The notes below the pieces were generated by a model. That model ran no database searches. It saw nothing but the letters and a program-made list of their open reading frames with translations, and was not told the DNA's origin. Both the position numbers and the translations under genes were made by a program. Below are positions 30,640 through 39,429 of a DNA stretch of 64,000 nucleotides, piece after piece. Source of the stretch: Nematopogon swammerdamellus (lineage: Eukaryota > Arthropoda > Insecta > Lepidoptera > Adelidae). The stretch covers positions 7,285,395 through 7,349,394 of the forward strand of contig OX336345.1 of NCBI GenBank assembly GCA_946902875.1, given 5' to 3'. Numbering within the stretch: position 1 is the stretch's first letter; each line of letters starts with the position of its first letter.

Positions 30640-30800
30640 CCCGTTCGTCAGAAACAGACGAGCAACGGAAAGCAAGACGGCAAACGAAGCCTGTCTCGAA
30701 GCCAGGCAGCCCCTGGAGAGCCAAGCTGAGCCTTGCTGCGAGGGGCGGCGCAGCGCCCCCCCCCCCCCCCCCCCCCCCCCGTGCGAGCTAGTCGAAAATA
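30640..30800. other. GC-rich stretch with a C25 homopolymer
   Basis: CAGCCCCTGGAGAGCCAAGC is followed by AGGGGCGGCGCAGCG and 25 consecutive C (30756-30780). The minus frame over this region has a Gly run that comes only from the homopolymer. The length of the C-run should be treated with care, as homopolymers are a common assembly error. Confidence 0.7.
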
Positions 30801-30989
30801 ATCACATTCTGACACACCGAATAGATACCAGCCACATAATAAAAATCTACCAAGCGCGTGTCCACGCACAGTGGAAGGTCCCGTAGTCGGAAAGAATGTT
30901 CACGATTAAATATAAAATTAATAATAAATTAGATGTAGGCTCCAAAAACTAAAACGCGAACCAGCCACCAGATTCTAACTTTTCACTCA

Positions 30990-31130
30990 CTTTCCAACAA
31001 GGCAGCCATTTTGTGTCTCCCGCGAAAAAACAAAACACTGCACTCGCAGAACTATACTTTCAATTTTATTTCATTCTAAATTTGAATTTCACAACGTACC
31101 AGTAATTTTGCAAGGTAACAGCAACACTGC
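30990..31130 (+). repeat. Dispersed repeat K, copy 1
   Basis: AAGGCAGCCATTTTGTGTCT, CGAAAAAACAAAACACTGCA, CTTTCAATTTTATTTCATTC and CACAACGTACCAGTAATTTT. It aligns with 61060-61200 over about 140 bp on the same strand. The element type is unknown. Confidence 0.65.
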
Positions 31131-31204
31131 GAAAACACACTTTTTCCGAATTTAGAAGCGTATATCTCACCAAATATTGACTTATACCAGTCATTTAGAA
31201 ATCC

Positions 31205-31435
31205 TCCTTACCTATAATAAAATCCAACGTCTGCTTTCTGTATGTCTGAGTGTCTGTCTGTCCGCTTATAACTCGAGAACCACTGAACCGATTTTAATAA
31301 AACAAAATTCTACGGATAGCTTGATTCTTCCCATCAACTATAGGCTACTTACTATCACGCTAAATGGCTTATGAGGTTAGCAGTGAAGTGAAATATGAGA
31401 GCGGGCGGAGCCGCGGGCACAGCTTGTGTTATTAT
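31205..31435 (+). repeat. Repeat M, near complete
   Basis: CTATAATAAAATCCAACGTC, TGTCTGTCTGTCCGCTTATA, ACTCGAGAACCACTGAACCG and the closing block GGGCGGAGCCGCGGGCACAG CTTGTG. The same order is seen at 19690-20455 and 20460-20560. Confidence 0.7.
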
Positions 31436-31439
31436 AAGT

Positions 31440-32260
31440 TTTTAAGACCTATCGAACGACACCCCTTACGCTTATGTGCACTGACAATTTTGTTTTTCAT
31501 CCCGCAGTTACACGTATACCTAACTTAAAGCCCAGCATCTATTTATTGTTTTCTCGAAGTGTCATTTATACTATGGTTACACTCAATCAGTTATGTACTT
31601 GGAGTTCAGAATCCAGACTATTGTCTAACCTTGAAATTCCTCAACAATGTCTCGCGCATGTCATCTGCAGATAATATGACTAAGTTTAATGCAACGATCT
31701 TAATCCTTTGAGAGAGGCCGAGAGCGACACTCCGCCACACATTTTAATCTACCTGGTCGTGACATTCGTGACGGTGGAATTAAAATGTTGTTTTTTTTTT
31801 TTAGAAATTAATTAATTTGTGTCTACCTGTGCGTTGTGCCCCTTTGAAGTTATTTTTGTAGAGGTAGTTTAATTACGACTAACTGGGCCAATTCCTTCGT
31901 TCGAGTTGTGCAAATGAAAATGTGGCAAAAGTCTATATCGATCCAGGGATTCCATTGGTGAACACCGTATCTAGATCGGTTAAGCCGTTCTTGAGTTATT
32001 TTCTTGAGTTAGTTGTTTTAGTATAAGTTAACTCTGATGCGTTATTTATCATAACAACCCATACCTACCGAGGTTACCACATTTATACTAATTCATCATA
32101 AGAAATCATCTTGTGTGATTGTGTATGTATTAAATGTACTAGGAACATTTTGGGTCTTCAATTAGTTGAATGATATTTTTATCACATTGAGCACTTTGAT
32201 ATTATGAAAATACTCAAATTTCAATGTAAACAATCGTGACATTTGCTGCTGAGGTAAAGT
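31440..32260. other. Gene-free stretch
   Basis: AT-rich DNA. A short inverted pair (CATTTTAAT and ATTAAAATG) lies at 31740-31776. The frame at 31474-31674 has no domain that I know. Confidence 0.4.
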
Positions 32261-32261
32261 A

Positions 32262-32349
32262 AAAAAAAAATGCGAAGTTTCTTGCCGGCTCTTCTTTATG
32301 GGTATAATCGAATCGGACTGTAAAAACTAAATCGGACTGTAAAGACTCC
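32262..32349 (+). repeat. Repeat J, left part, split by LINE-B
   Basis: TGCGAAGTTTCTTGCCGGCT, CTTCTTTATGGGTATAATCG. The right part of J (GAACAAATTCAAGCGTACC, AATGATGAATAAACAATAAA) resumes at about 32749 after a LINE-B copy. An 18-bp tandem duplication (AATCGGACTGTAAA-ACT) lies at 32310-32347 at the left junction. Confidence 0.6.
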
Positions 32350-32748
32350 GTAGGGACGTCGGCTCCCTAAGTGTGTTCTATCGTCTATTTCATGGGGAGT
32401 GTTCGGAGGAGCTGTTTAACGCGATTCCGCCGTCCCCATTCCACCTCCGCACCACGCGTACTGGGCAGGGGATGCACCCCTACTCAATCGACCTACCACG
32501 GATGCGCACCAACCGGTTCTGTAGATCTTTTATTCACAGAACCGGGAAAATGTGGAACGCACTCCCTGCCCATCTATTTCCTCCCAAGTACAACCTGGGG
32601 TTCTTCAAAAGGGGCGTGAAAAGGCTCCTGTCAGGCCGGCATGGCATTCGCAATCCCCGTGCATCACAGAATGTCCATGGGCATCGTTAGACACCTACTT
32701 GTAGGTGAAACGATGCCACATGTCGCGCTATCAATAAAAAAAAAAAAA
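32350..32748 (+). pseudogene. LINE-B (CR1/L2-like) ORF2 C-terminus, best copy
   Basis: One frame (32373-32690) stays open to a stop with LFHGECSEELFNAIPPSPFH at the start, MRTNRFCRSFIHRTGKMWNA in the middle, then LPAHLFPPKYNLGFFKRGVK and RLLSGRHGI. HGECSEEL, then WN-LP-H-FP-YNL-FKRGV, is the usual end of CR1/L2-group ORF2 proteins. The 3' UTR is short (ACTTGTAGGTGAAACGATGC, CACATGTCGCGCTATCAATA) and ends in an A-run at about 32735-32748. The copy is 5'-truncated, so no RT or endonuclease is present, but the sequence decay is low. Confidence 0.85.
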
Positions 32749-32829
32749 ATTGAACAAATTCAAGCGTACCTAGTGTATTATCATATCATACGAATGATGA
32801 ATAAACAATAAATATATAATTAAATATGT

Positions 32830-33296
32830 TACAAATAACCTACTCTATCACCCCTAAAAATGTTTCTAACTTACCAAACGCACTAAATATTCCCATGAGT
32901 CTATGCCAAACTTCTGATCTGAATGACGTAGGCACACCTCGCTCGCTAGACCAACTAAATTACAATACAGTTTATGAGCCGTATGATTCGTACTCACCGC
33001 CTATTGATTCACTTGTAAACTTTCGTTCAAGCGCACGAGATCAATGCGGTCAAATAGTTCCATTCGACTAGTCACGCTAGTTTCGTATAGCATTAATGAA
33101 ATTTAAAATTGAGAGATGAAATTATAATCTATGAACGGTATTACCTTTTATGCTTCACAGTTTAGTTTTGACGGAATTTTCGGCTCCATGCGCTTCTCCA
33201 GATCCCAAAGGATAGTTTGTAAAGATTGCTGCATTGCATTAAACTCGCCTTGTGTGTTTCATGTTTTATATTGTACAATAAAGTGTATGTTTTATG
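32830..33296. other. Gene-free stretch
   Basis: The 81-codon plus frame at 32826-33071 has a plausible amino-acid mix (Asp/Ser/Pro/Asn-rich) but no domain or splice context. It is not supported as a gene. Confidence 0.35.
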
Positions 33297-33298
33297 CA

Positions 33299-33565
33299 GT
33301 GCCGGCTACACTGAACTGGATGCTAAACACTTCTAAATTATTTAAATAGCCGTTTCAACCGACCTTTCATTCAGTGCGGTGGTATCAACCCGGGCGGGTT
33401 AAACCCTACCAACTAGTAAACTAGTAAGCGTTTTACGTGGAATCCGAACCACGGTCAGCATTTAACGGTCCAGCGGTAACCCATCCATGTATTGACCGCG
33501 CCCAGGTGTGCTTATGATCACGATCCACTGTCGACCGACCGCACCACTGAGCTACCGAGGTGGAC
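33299..33565 (-). mobile_element. SINE family 1, tail-less copy (subtype 2)
   Basis: On the minus strand: head CACCTCGGTAGCTCAGTGG, GATCATAAGCACACCTGGGC, GCGGTCAATACATGGATGGG, then GGTTCGGATTCCACG and the central domain up to CCAGTTCAGTGTAGCCGGC. The tail block with CCAACCGTGTCAG is missing, so the 3' end was lost after insertion. It belongs to the same subtype as 15555. Confidence 0.8.
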
Positions 33566-33569
33566 TGGT

Positions 33570-34580
33570 ATCTCGTGGGGTTGGCAAAAAGAAATTGATC
33601 TCCACCTCAAATGTTTGGTAAGTATACAACCTCAGACGCGAAATATTTGTAAAGAAAAAATGCATCGCTACCTCTTGCATTTATTATTAACATGATTATA
33701 TAGTAAAAATAAAAAAAAGAACATTGGACAAGCCTTAATTTCGAAGTCATCTCGCGCGCTCCATAATTAAGACATTCACAATCATTGCTACTAAATCTGA
33801 ATATTTATGTGTGGGTCCTTAAAAGTTTATCGCTGTGTTTGTTTTGTGTGATATTACCGCAGGGGGGCCGCGATTATTGATATGTGGCTGCAGGCGGCCA
33901 GTACATATTTTATGTAAATATTATATAGGTCGAAAATTTAATAAAGTTGAAACAGCCCACTTCAGCTCAGTGTGAATGGGCCCTAATTTGCATATGGCTC
34001 GGTGTTATTTATTTATTCGGTGAGAAAGAAGACATTTTCGATTTTACTGTCCAATAAACGGCTGATAGATCAATAAATAGAATAATAACAATAATAAGGC
34101 ACATTGAAAATGTGAGATAAAATAAAAATACCTCAACGCTCATTTATGTAAATAAATGTTGTGAAGGAATTTTCTTCACACAAAGAGTAGAGCATAAACC
34201 AATATAATGATTACCTACTTAAAATATTAAAAAAAAATCTAAGTTAAATTCTTCTTGCAAAGAAATCATGTGCAAAATAATGTACACGTTATTAAATAAT
34301 GAGCACCGGGCCAAACGTATGGCCTTTCATCATGAGCACTCTGCCGGCGCGACTATCACCGGTTTCATATTCATTCATCCATCAACCATAGTAATTAAAA
34401 AACTCATATAATTTATACATATTATTATAAAAAAAACTGGGTAATTACTACCCAGTTTGTTGTTGTTTTTTTAATTGACTTCTAGTTGATATATTTATAC
34501 GTATTTATTTAGGTACTAAAACTAAGCATATTGTGCAATACAAAACAAAAAAAACCTATAACCTATACAAAACCTAATAA
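33570..34580. other. Gene-free stretch before candidate exons
   Basis: AT-rich, with a 25-bp hairpin at 34434-34458 (AAACTGGGTA, ATTAC, TACCCAGTTT). It would be intron if the exon at 34592 is real. A CTGCAGGCGGCC spot lies near 33880-33900. Confidence 0.4.
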
Positions 34581-34591
34581 CCCTCCTCCAG

Positions 34592-34723
34592 TTGGGACGA
34601 TGTGGGCACTATTTCCGAGGACGCTAGCGGCGGCGTTGCCTCGCTGGATGACCACACTGATACGCTGCCTCAGGAACAACGTTTTTCTCCTGAAGCAGTG
34701 TTCAGGGACATCCCTGTACACAG
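34592..34723 (+). CDS. Candidate internal coding exon, unknown protein
   Basis: A splice acceptor (AACCCTCCTCCAG-like, AG at 34590-34591) opens a GC-rich segment in AT-rich DNA. One frame (first full codon at 34593) reads WDDVGTISEDASGGVASLDD, then HTDTLPQEQRFSPEAVFRDI PVH. It is acidic and Ser/Asp-rich, as in a cytoplasmic tail or linker. A GC-type donor (CACAG followed by GCAAGG) at 34724 would give a 132-bp exon. Without that donor, the frame stays open to 34859 through a less coding-like end. A second frame is also open. The next candidate exon is at 35118. I do not recognise the family. The evidence is composition, frame and splice signals only. Confidence 0.45.
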
Positions 34724-35117
34724 GCAAGGAGGAGGCAAAGCGAACCGCTTCGCCTCCTCAGAACATGCCCCCATATTATTATTATTCGATATTTATATAC
34801 TCGGCTGTGGACGAAGTAACTATTATGTAATCTGTGGCTGTGGTTTTGGAATGAAATAATATTTATTGTATAGGTGTTAATTTAATTTACATTGTATTGA
34901 AGTTTTGGCATAAAGATTTACTATTCGATTAAACAATACTGTTTATATGTTTTTAGTTTTTATATATTAAGACTAATTTTAATTAAATTTACTTTCTTAT
35001 TATAGTTGCTTGGGAAATTTGGTTGTTTAATAAAGTTTTAAATCTTTTCATGTACGATTTTTTAATGAATTGCATTTTTTTTTTTCTATGACAATAACAT
35101 TTTTTTTTTCTTCCCAG

Positions 35118-35212
35118 CCTCAAGCAGCTGCGAGTCTGCGGTTCAGCAGCTGGCGCCGCCTCCGCCGACGGTGCAAGATTCGATTCCAGATAACGATAAG
35201 ACATTCCCATAG
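35118..35212 (+). CDS. Candidate terminal coding exon, unknown protein
   Basis: A very strong acceptor (long T-tract then CTTCCCAG, AG at 35116-35117) opens a GC-rich segment. With two bases of a split codon, one frame reads SSSCESAVQQLAPPPPTVQD then SIPDNDKTFP and stops at 35210-35212. Other frames stop at 35193 and further on (35253), so the frame is not fixed. If the 34592 exon ends at its GC donor, the joined frame would end at 35193 instead. If it ends at a GT near 34816, the PPPP frame is used. The intron would be about 300 to 390 bp, normal for insects. This is probably the last coding exon of an unidentified gene that enters from the left. Confidence 0.45.
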
Positions 35213-35485
35213 AACCACTGCCGAAGAAAGACGATACGTCAGCGCCTACACATAGTTGCCAAAATATTTTGAAATATTGGAGCTTGCCTTTGAAAGACCG
35301 TTGCAGAGAAAATATTGGCTACCTAATTTAGTAATGTCCTAGTTTTAGTAATCGGTAGTTAAGTATATTTATATAAATTCAACGGTACAGAAAGTGGTTG
35401 AAAATTTTTATGAGATGAGAACAGATGGTTTTTTCGCAAATAATTATGGCATTTCAGTGTAAAATTTCAATCAAATTGTTATAAT

Positions 35486-35550
35486 GAATCTGACGTGGTT
35501 CACTACATCATCTACATCCGTGATGTCGGCCGACCTTGGTGAACTAGGTG
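35486..35550 (-). mobile_element. SINE family 1 tail, decayed
   Basis: The minus strand has ACACCTAGTTCACCAAGG-like sequence, GACATCACGGATGTAGATGA, then AGTGAACCACGTCAG. It is a worn version of the GTTGTAGGTGATGTAGCCAACCGTGTCAG tail. Confidence 0.6.
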
Positions 35551-35562
35551 TTTCAAATTTCA

Positions 35563-36091
35563 AAGGAGGATGCTCAAAAATGACCCAGGGCCGACAGAAA
35601 TGAAACCTATCTCAGATTATCTGTTATATTAAGTGTTAAAATGCTACATAGTTACAATGGTCGAAATCGATGGCTAAAGTATAGATTCACCGAATGTTTA
35701 GATAACCTATCGATATAGAGATATAATGAATAAAGTGATTGATTTATAATAAAAGTTCATTTGAAGTATTTTTTTTTTTATCACCTTACTACTAACTTAC
35801 TAAACTACTTATAACTTAATATGTGGGCTCTGATAATGATGCCAGGTGACTAAATCGACATAACTCATTAGATCCTTAACCTTTTAAACCATAATATTTC
35901 GATTGTTTTTTTATCGTTTTAACCTTGTGTTTTTATCGAAACATTCGGTGAAACCTATACTTTAGCCATCGATTTCGACAATTGTAACTATGCAGCATTT
36001 TAACACTTAATATAACAGATAATCTGAGATAGGTTTCATTTCTGTCGACCCTGGTTTTTTTTTCTCTATGGGCCGTGAGCATTCTCCTTCT
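35563..36091. mobile_element. Long-TIR MITE
   Basis: The arms of about 130 bp at 35563-35695 and 35940-36091 are reverse complements with few changes (GACAGAAATGAAACCTATCT against AGATAGGTTTCATTTCTGTC; TGGCTAAAGTATAG against CTATACTTTAGCCA). The inner part of about 240 bp is unique. The outer ends GGAGGATGCTCA and TGAGCATTCTCC also pair. No transposase is present. Confidence 0.75.
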
Positions 36092-36176
36092 TTATTATTA
36101 ATTTATTTAGACACAATTCTTACCATAAAATTTAAATTTTGTCTAGTAATAACTATTATAATTATTAAGAACTATT

Positions 36177-36466
36177 ATGCCATGTCAGTGTTTCCCTGTG
36201 GTCGTGCCGGTTACACTGAACTGGACGGAACATAGGAACTATTTACATAACCGCTTCGATCGACCTTTCATTCAGTGCGGTAATATCAATCTGGACGGAT
36301 TAAACCTACCACCTAGTATTAGGTAAGAAGAACAGTTTTACCTGAAATTCGAACAACGGCCAGCCTTAACGGTCAAACGGTCGCCCACCAAAATTTTTAC
36401 TGCGCCCGCATGTGCTTAATTTCACTAGCGGACATCGATCCATCGAACAATAGAGCTACCGAGGCA
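36177..36466 (-). mobile_element. SINE family 1, tail-truncated copy (subtype 2)
   Basis: The minus strand reads CTGCCTCGGTAGCTCTATTG, then a head with GGATCGATGTCCGC, AAATTAAGCACATGCGGGCG, GGTTGATATTACCGCACTGA, and the block CCGTCCAGTTCAGTGTAACC. It ends at CAGTGTAACCGGCACGACC and AGGGAAACACTGACATGGCA. The last 80 or so bases of the tail are absent. It is more diverged than the other copies. Confidence 0.75.
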
Positions 36467-36469
36467 GTC

Positions 36470-36985
36470 TTTACTGTGGCCATGTGTATTCCAAGCCGTA
36501 CTGTTTCAAAGCACTCAGTAAGCCCTCCATAAGCTGAACTCAGGGGCTTAACGATCCCGTAAGATGTTTCCAAAAAGCCGTTCCGACCCCAAACTGGCCC
36601 TTTATCGGGCTCGATCTTAAATACCGAACCGACATTTGTATCTCATTGTGTTCGTGTTATCGTACAGATTCATCGCACTGAGATTATGGTATAGCCGAGC
36701 AGGATGGGCCCGCATAAAATAAGTAAATACCTAGAAGTGTCATTAACTTTGGCGAGCAAGTGAGATGTTTTAATTCACAAAGGCTGTGGTACTTGTGGTT
36801 GTGTGCGGCGCGCGGATCGGGCGATACTGAACGCTATCGCGCTTACGCACACACAAACAATGTACACAACAATGTGTATCTACACTCACAACTAAAATCA
36901 ACCCGCCTTCGTGAGATAAAACAAGTGTATATACATGCGAGTTCGAATTTCGAAATTCGAAACAATTCCTATGTTGGTCAGCGCA
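36470..36985. other. Gene-free stretch
   Basis: The 82-codon frame at 36760-37008 has no recognisable domain. A CpG spot (GTGCGGCGCGCGGATCGGGC) lies near 36805. Confidence 0.4.
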
Positions 36986-36994
36986 AATGTGTAA

Positions 36995-37258
36995 TGGCCT
37001 TTCGGTGAGTGTGTTCCCTAGCTCCTATAACCAGGAGGTATTCAAAATTGGCTGTGTCTTCCATTGAACTTTTGGGCACAGCCACCCGCGCCGGTTGTCC
37101 ATAAAAAAGCGTGTCAACAAAATCGACGACAACCTTTTCGTCCTCCTTACCGCCGGCATGGCACCTCACTGAGCGTGGCTTCGCCAGGAATTGTATTATT
37201 GGTTTGGTCTGATTTTTCGATGGCTTCCTGGGCACAGATAGTCTGTCTGATGTAAATG
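36995..37258 (+). pseudogene. LINE-A-related 3' end with a small insert
   Basis: GTGAGTGTGTTCCCTAGCTC codes VFPSSY, and AACCAGGAGGTATTCAAA codes NQEVFK. About 60 bp later the frame resumes with KRVNKIDDNLFVLLTAGMAP then H and a stop. The intervening 37041-37099 ends GCCGGTTGTCCATAAAAAA, a LINE/SINE-type 3' tail. So a very short retro-insert seems to split the codons for FK and KRVN. The 3' UTR then follows, with CACTGAGCGTGGCTTCGCCA. Confidence 0.6.
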
Positions 37259-37638
37259 GAGTGCTTGCACACCAATTATTAGAAGATGAAAGAGTATGCT
37301 ATGTATATCAGTGACTTTTCTGCATATTTATTTCTTAGATCCGCACAATACAAGCCCTGTCACCGACCGTGCCCGCTAAAGCCTTTCGCTTAACGACCAA
37401 AATAAAATGCGAAGTAGCGAAAGAAATATCTTACTAGGCTCATTTGATGACTTTTGCACTACGGAGAGACTATAGAATCAAATAAAAAATATATAAAATG
37501 ACCGCATACCAGTGTGTATATCTATGCATGTATGTACGTATACACACCTGTTTCGGCAACTCCGCTCGCGGTAGTGCCAGATTTGGTCAAAAGTTTTTTT
37601 AAACATGCTTGGTAGTGAAATTTCCGCTACTACAGACT

Positions 37639-37935
37639 AGATGCCATGCTCCCCTTAGGTCGTGCCGGCTAAACTGAACTGAACTGAAAACACAAACTAT
37701 TCACATAGCCGCTTCGACCGACCTTCCATTCAGTGCGATGGTATCAACCCGAGCGGGTTAAATCCTACCACCTATTAAGGTAAGAAAAGAAGGGAACTGC
37801 AGTGTTACGCACAATCCGAGCCACGGTCAGCCTCCAACGGTGGACGGTCACCCATCCTCGTTCTGACCGCGCCCAGGTGTACTTAAGATCACGAACGGCG
37901 ATCGCTCGATCGCACCGCTTGGGTACCGAGGCTGA
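37639..37935 (-). mobile_element. SINE family 1, tail-truncated copy (subtype 2)
   Basis: On the minus strand: GTCAGCCTCGGTACCCAAGC, GATCTTAAGTACACCTGGGC, GCGGTCAGAACGAGGATGGG, then TGACCGTGGCTCGGATTGTG and the central domain. It ends GCACGACCTAAGGGGAGCAT GGCATCT. The final tail is absent, like the copies at 33299 and 36177. Confidence 0.8.
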
Positions 37936-37985
37936 CAAAATGTTAATGTAATTCGGTTCAGCTGTCTTCGATTTTTGTATATATA

Positions 37986-38285
37986 ATCCGGTATGGGTGG
38001 CTGAGTCGGAGGGGCCAAAGCGCCTGCTCCGACCAGCCAATATCACCTCCGAGAAGGTAGATGCCATACCGGAGACTTCCCTGGAAAGCTGGCTATACTG
38101 GACTAGAGGAGAACACAACCGAGGTTTTTTTTTTTACATAAAAAAAAAAAAAAAGAGAGGAGAACACAACCGAGGCTGCTATGCGGCAATCTTACATCCA
38201 GTACGGTGGTACCAACCCAGTCGGCTACAATTAGAGCTAGTAAGGGGCAAGGGAAGAGACTACAGTTTTACACCGGTTCCGAACA
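37986..38285 (-). mobile_element. SINE family 2 with shared central domain
   Basis: The minus strand from the right: GTTCGGAACCGGTGTAAAAC, TGTAGTCTCTTCCCTTGCCC, GGGTTGGTACCACCGTACTG, GGATGTAAGATTGCCGCATA, then the tail AGACTTCC-complement block and CCATACCGGAT at 37986. The central part matches SINE family 1 (AAACTGTAG-TCCCTTCCCTT to GGTTGGTACCACCGCACTG). A 31-bp insert with a 20-bp duplication lies at 38105-38175. Confidence 0.8.
38105..38175. mobile_element. Tail-only micro-insertion with 20-bp duplication
   Basis: The 20-mer AGAGGAGAACACAACCGAGG occurs at 38105-38124 and again at 38156-38175. Between them are only a T-run, ACAT and an A-run (38125-38155). TACATAAAAAA is the 3' end shared by SINE family 2 and LINE-A. 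The structure fits a retro-insert in which almost nothing but the tail was copied. Confidence 0.75.
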
Positions 38286-38320
38286 GATAAAGTTTTGAGA
38301 TAGAGATTTCTTTCACAGCT

Positions 38321-38605
38321 TCACACTAAATATCGCTCAACCTCTTTATCTTCTATTTTATGTCGAACAGGATTTTTTTCGAGAAGTACTAAGCGCGTGT
38401 ACCCGTTCCTAGTAGACATGCCGCAGGCAGCGAGCGGTCCCGGCCGGAGTCGGTAGACTGTGAAATTCGTCGTTGTGAAATTAGTCAGCTCGCCTTTGTC
38501 TCTGACAGTTGGGATAATCGCACACGTGGACTGCAGCTGCCGATGAATAAGCGAAGTTACTACGGGCGACCCGAGACCAGTGTTCGACCGTGTAACGTAC
38601 GTCAA
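38321..38605 (-). other. Open frame of unknown nature
   Basis: 94 codons on the minus strand with GELTNFTTTNFTVYRLRPGP and LVLLEKNPVRHKIEDKEVER. The composition is coding-like, but the frame shows no domain I recognise, no clear promoter and no splice sites. It may be an old TE remnant. Confidence 0.25.
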
Positions 38606-38652
38606 TATATGAAAATCCTTACAACTCGAGAACCACTTACCGATTTAAATAC

Positions 38653-38966
38653 GGTTTTCACCACAGAGCATCAAATACCTACCGCCCGCGCCCCCTACTA
38701 AAGGCGCCCTAAGCGATGATATTTGAAACCCAATAACCGTACGCTGAGCTGCTAGCGCTTCGTATGTGTGTGTGTGTGTGCTAGTATCGACACTACACAC
38801 AAAGAGGAGCAAGTTAGGCACACGCACAAAACAAATGCACACGCACAACACACATATGTAAGTCAAGGGCCACGCCCACAGGCTTCAACGGCGTTGTAGA
38901 GAAATCGCGCTCACGGCGCCTCTAGTAGGGGCGGGCGCGGGCATTTCATGCTCTGTGGTTTTCACC
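38653..38966. mobile_element. TIR element with 10-bp direct repeats
   Basis: The inner ends ACAGAGCATCAAATACC and GGCATTTCATGCTCTGT are inverted repeats that extend into CCGCCCGCGCCCCC-type arms of about 45 bp. GGTTTTCACC lies on both sides (38653-38662 and 38957-38966). The 294-bp core has a (GT)n run near 38763-38780 and no transposase. Confidence 0.7.
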
Positions 38967-39203
38967 GTTATATTCTGCCACTTCAAGATGTTTTTATGCT
39001 ATAAATCATAACGCTACGCCATCGGCGGCCTCAGCTGTGAGTAAAAAGCCGTGCGAAGTATTTGAAAATGTGTCTCTCCGATGAGTAGTCCGATAGTTTG
39101 ACTGGGAATAATTATATTTTTACGTGAAAAAATCTAATGGTCTCTTGTCGGTTAAAAACACCATATAGCTAGACCAAATATCAACTTACGTACATACGAA
39201 TAC

Positions 39204-39425
39204 ATCACGCCTGTTTCCCGGTGGGGTAGGCAGAGACAACGGATCTCCACGTGCAACGATCCTGACACTCATCTGCTGCCTCTTCCACTCTCATAATGTT
39301 CTTCATGCATGCTCGTCGGTTACGGGTACTACGCACCTGACCCTTTTTGAGCACATACCCGAGGTCCAGGTCTGGTCCAGGTACGTGCGTCTAGGGCGAC
39401 CCTTTCCGACTCTTCCACTCAAATT
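39204..39425 (-). repeat. Dispersed repeat G, longest copy
   Basis: The minus strand ends with GTTGTCTCTGCCTACCCCAC and GGGAAACAGGCGTGATG. Upstream parts (CGTACC, TAGACGCACGTACCTGGACC) extend the family to about 220 bp. The short copies at 1086, 18752 and 20002 cover only the 3' third. Confidence 0.65.
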
Positions 39426-39429
39426 TACT

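Noticed and set aside
30648..30869. Minus frame with a Gly run
   Set aside because: The Gly run is the C25 homopolymer in translation. The rest has no domain.
37765..38118. 117-codon minus frame and similar frames at 23927-24245 plus strand
   Set aside because: Their longest parts (GMASTFSEVILAGRSRRFGP and like) are the translated SINE family 2 tail. It recurs at several loci in different frames.
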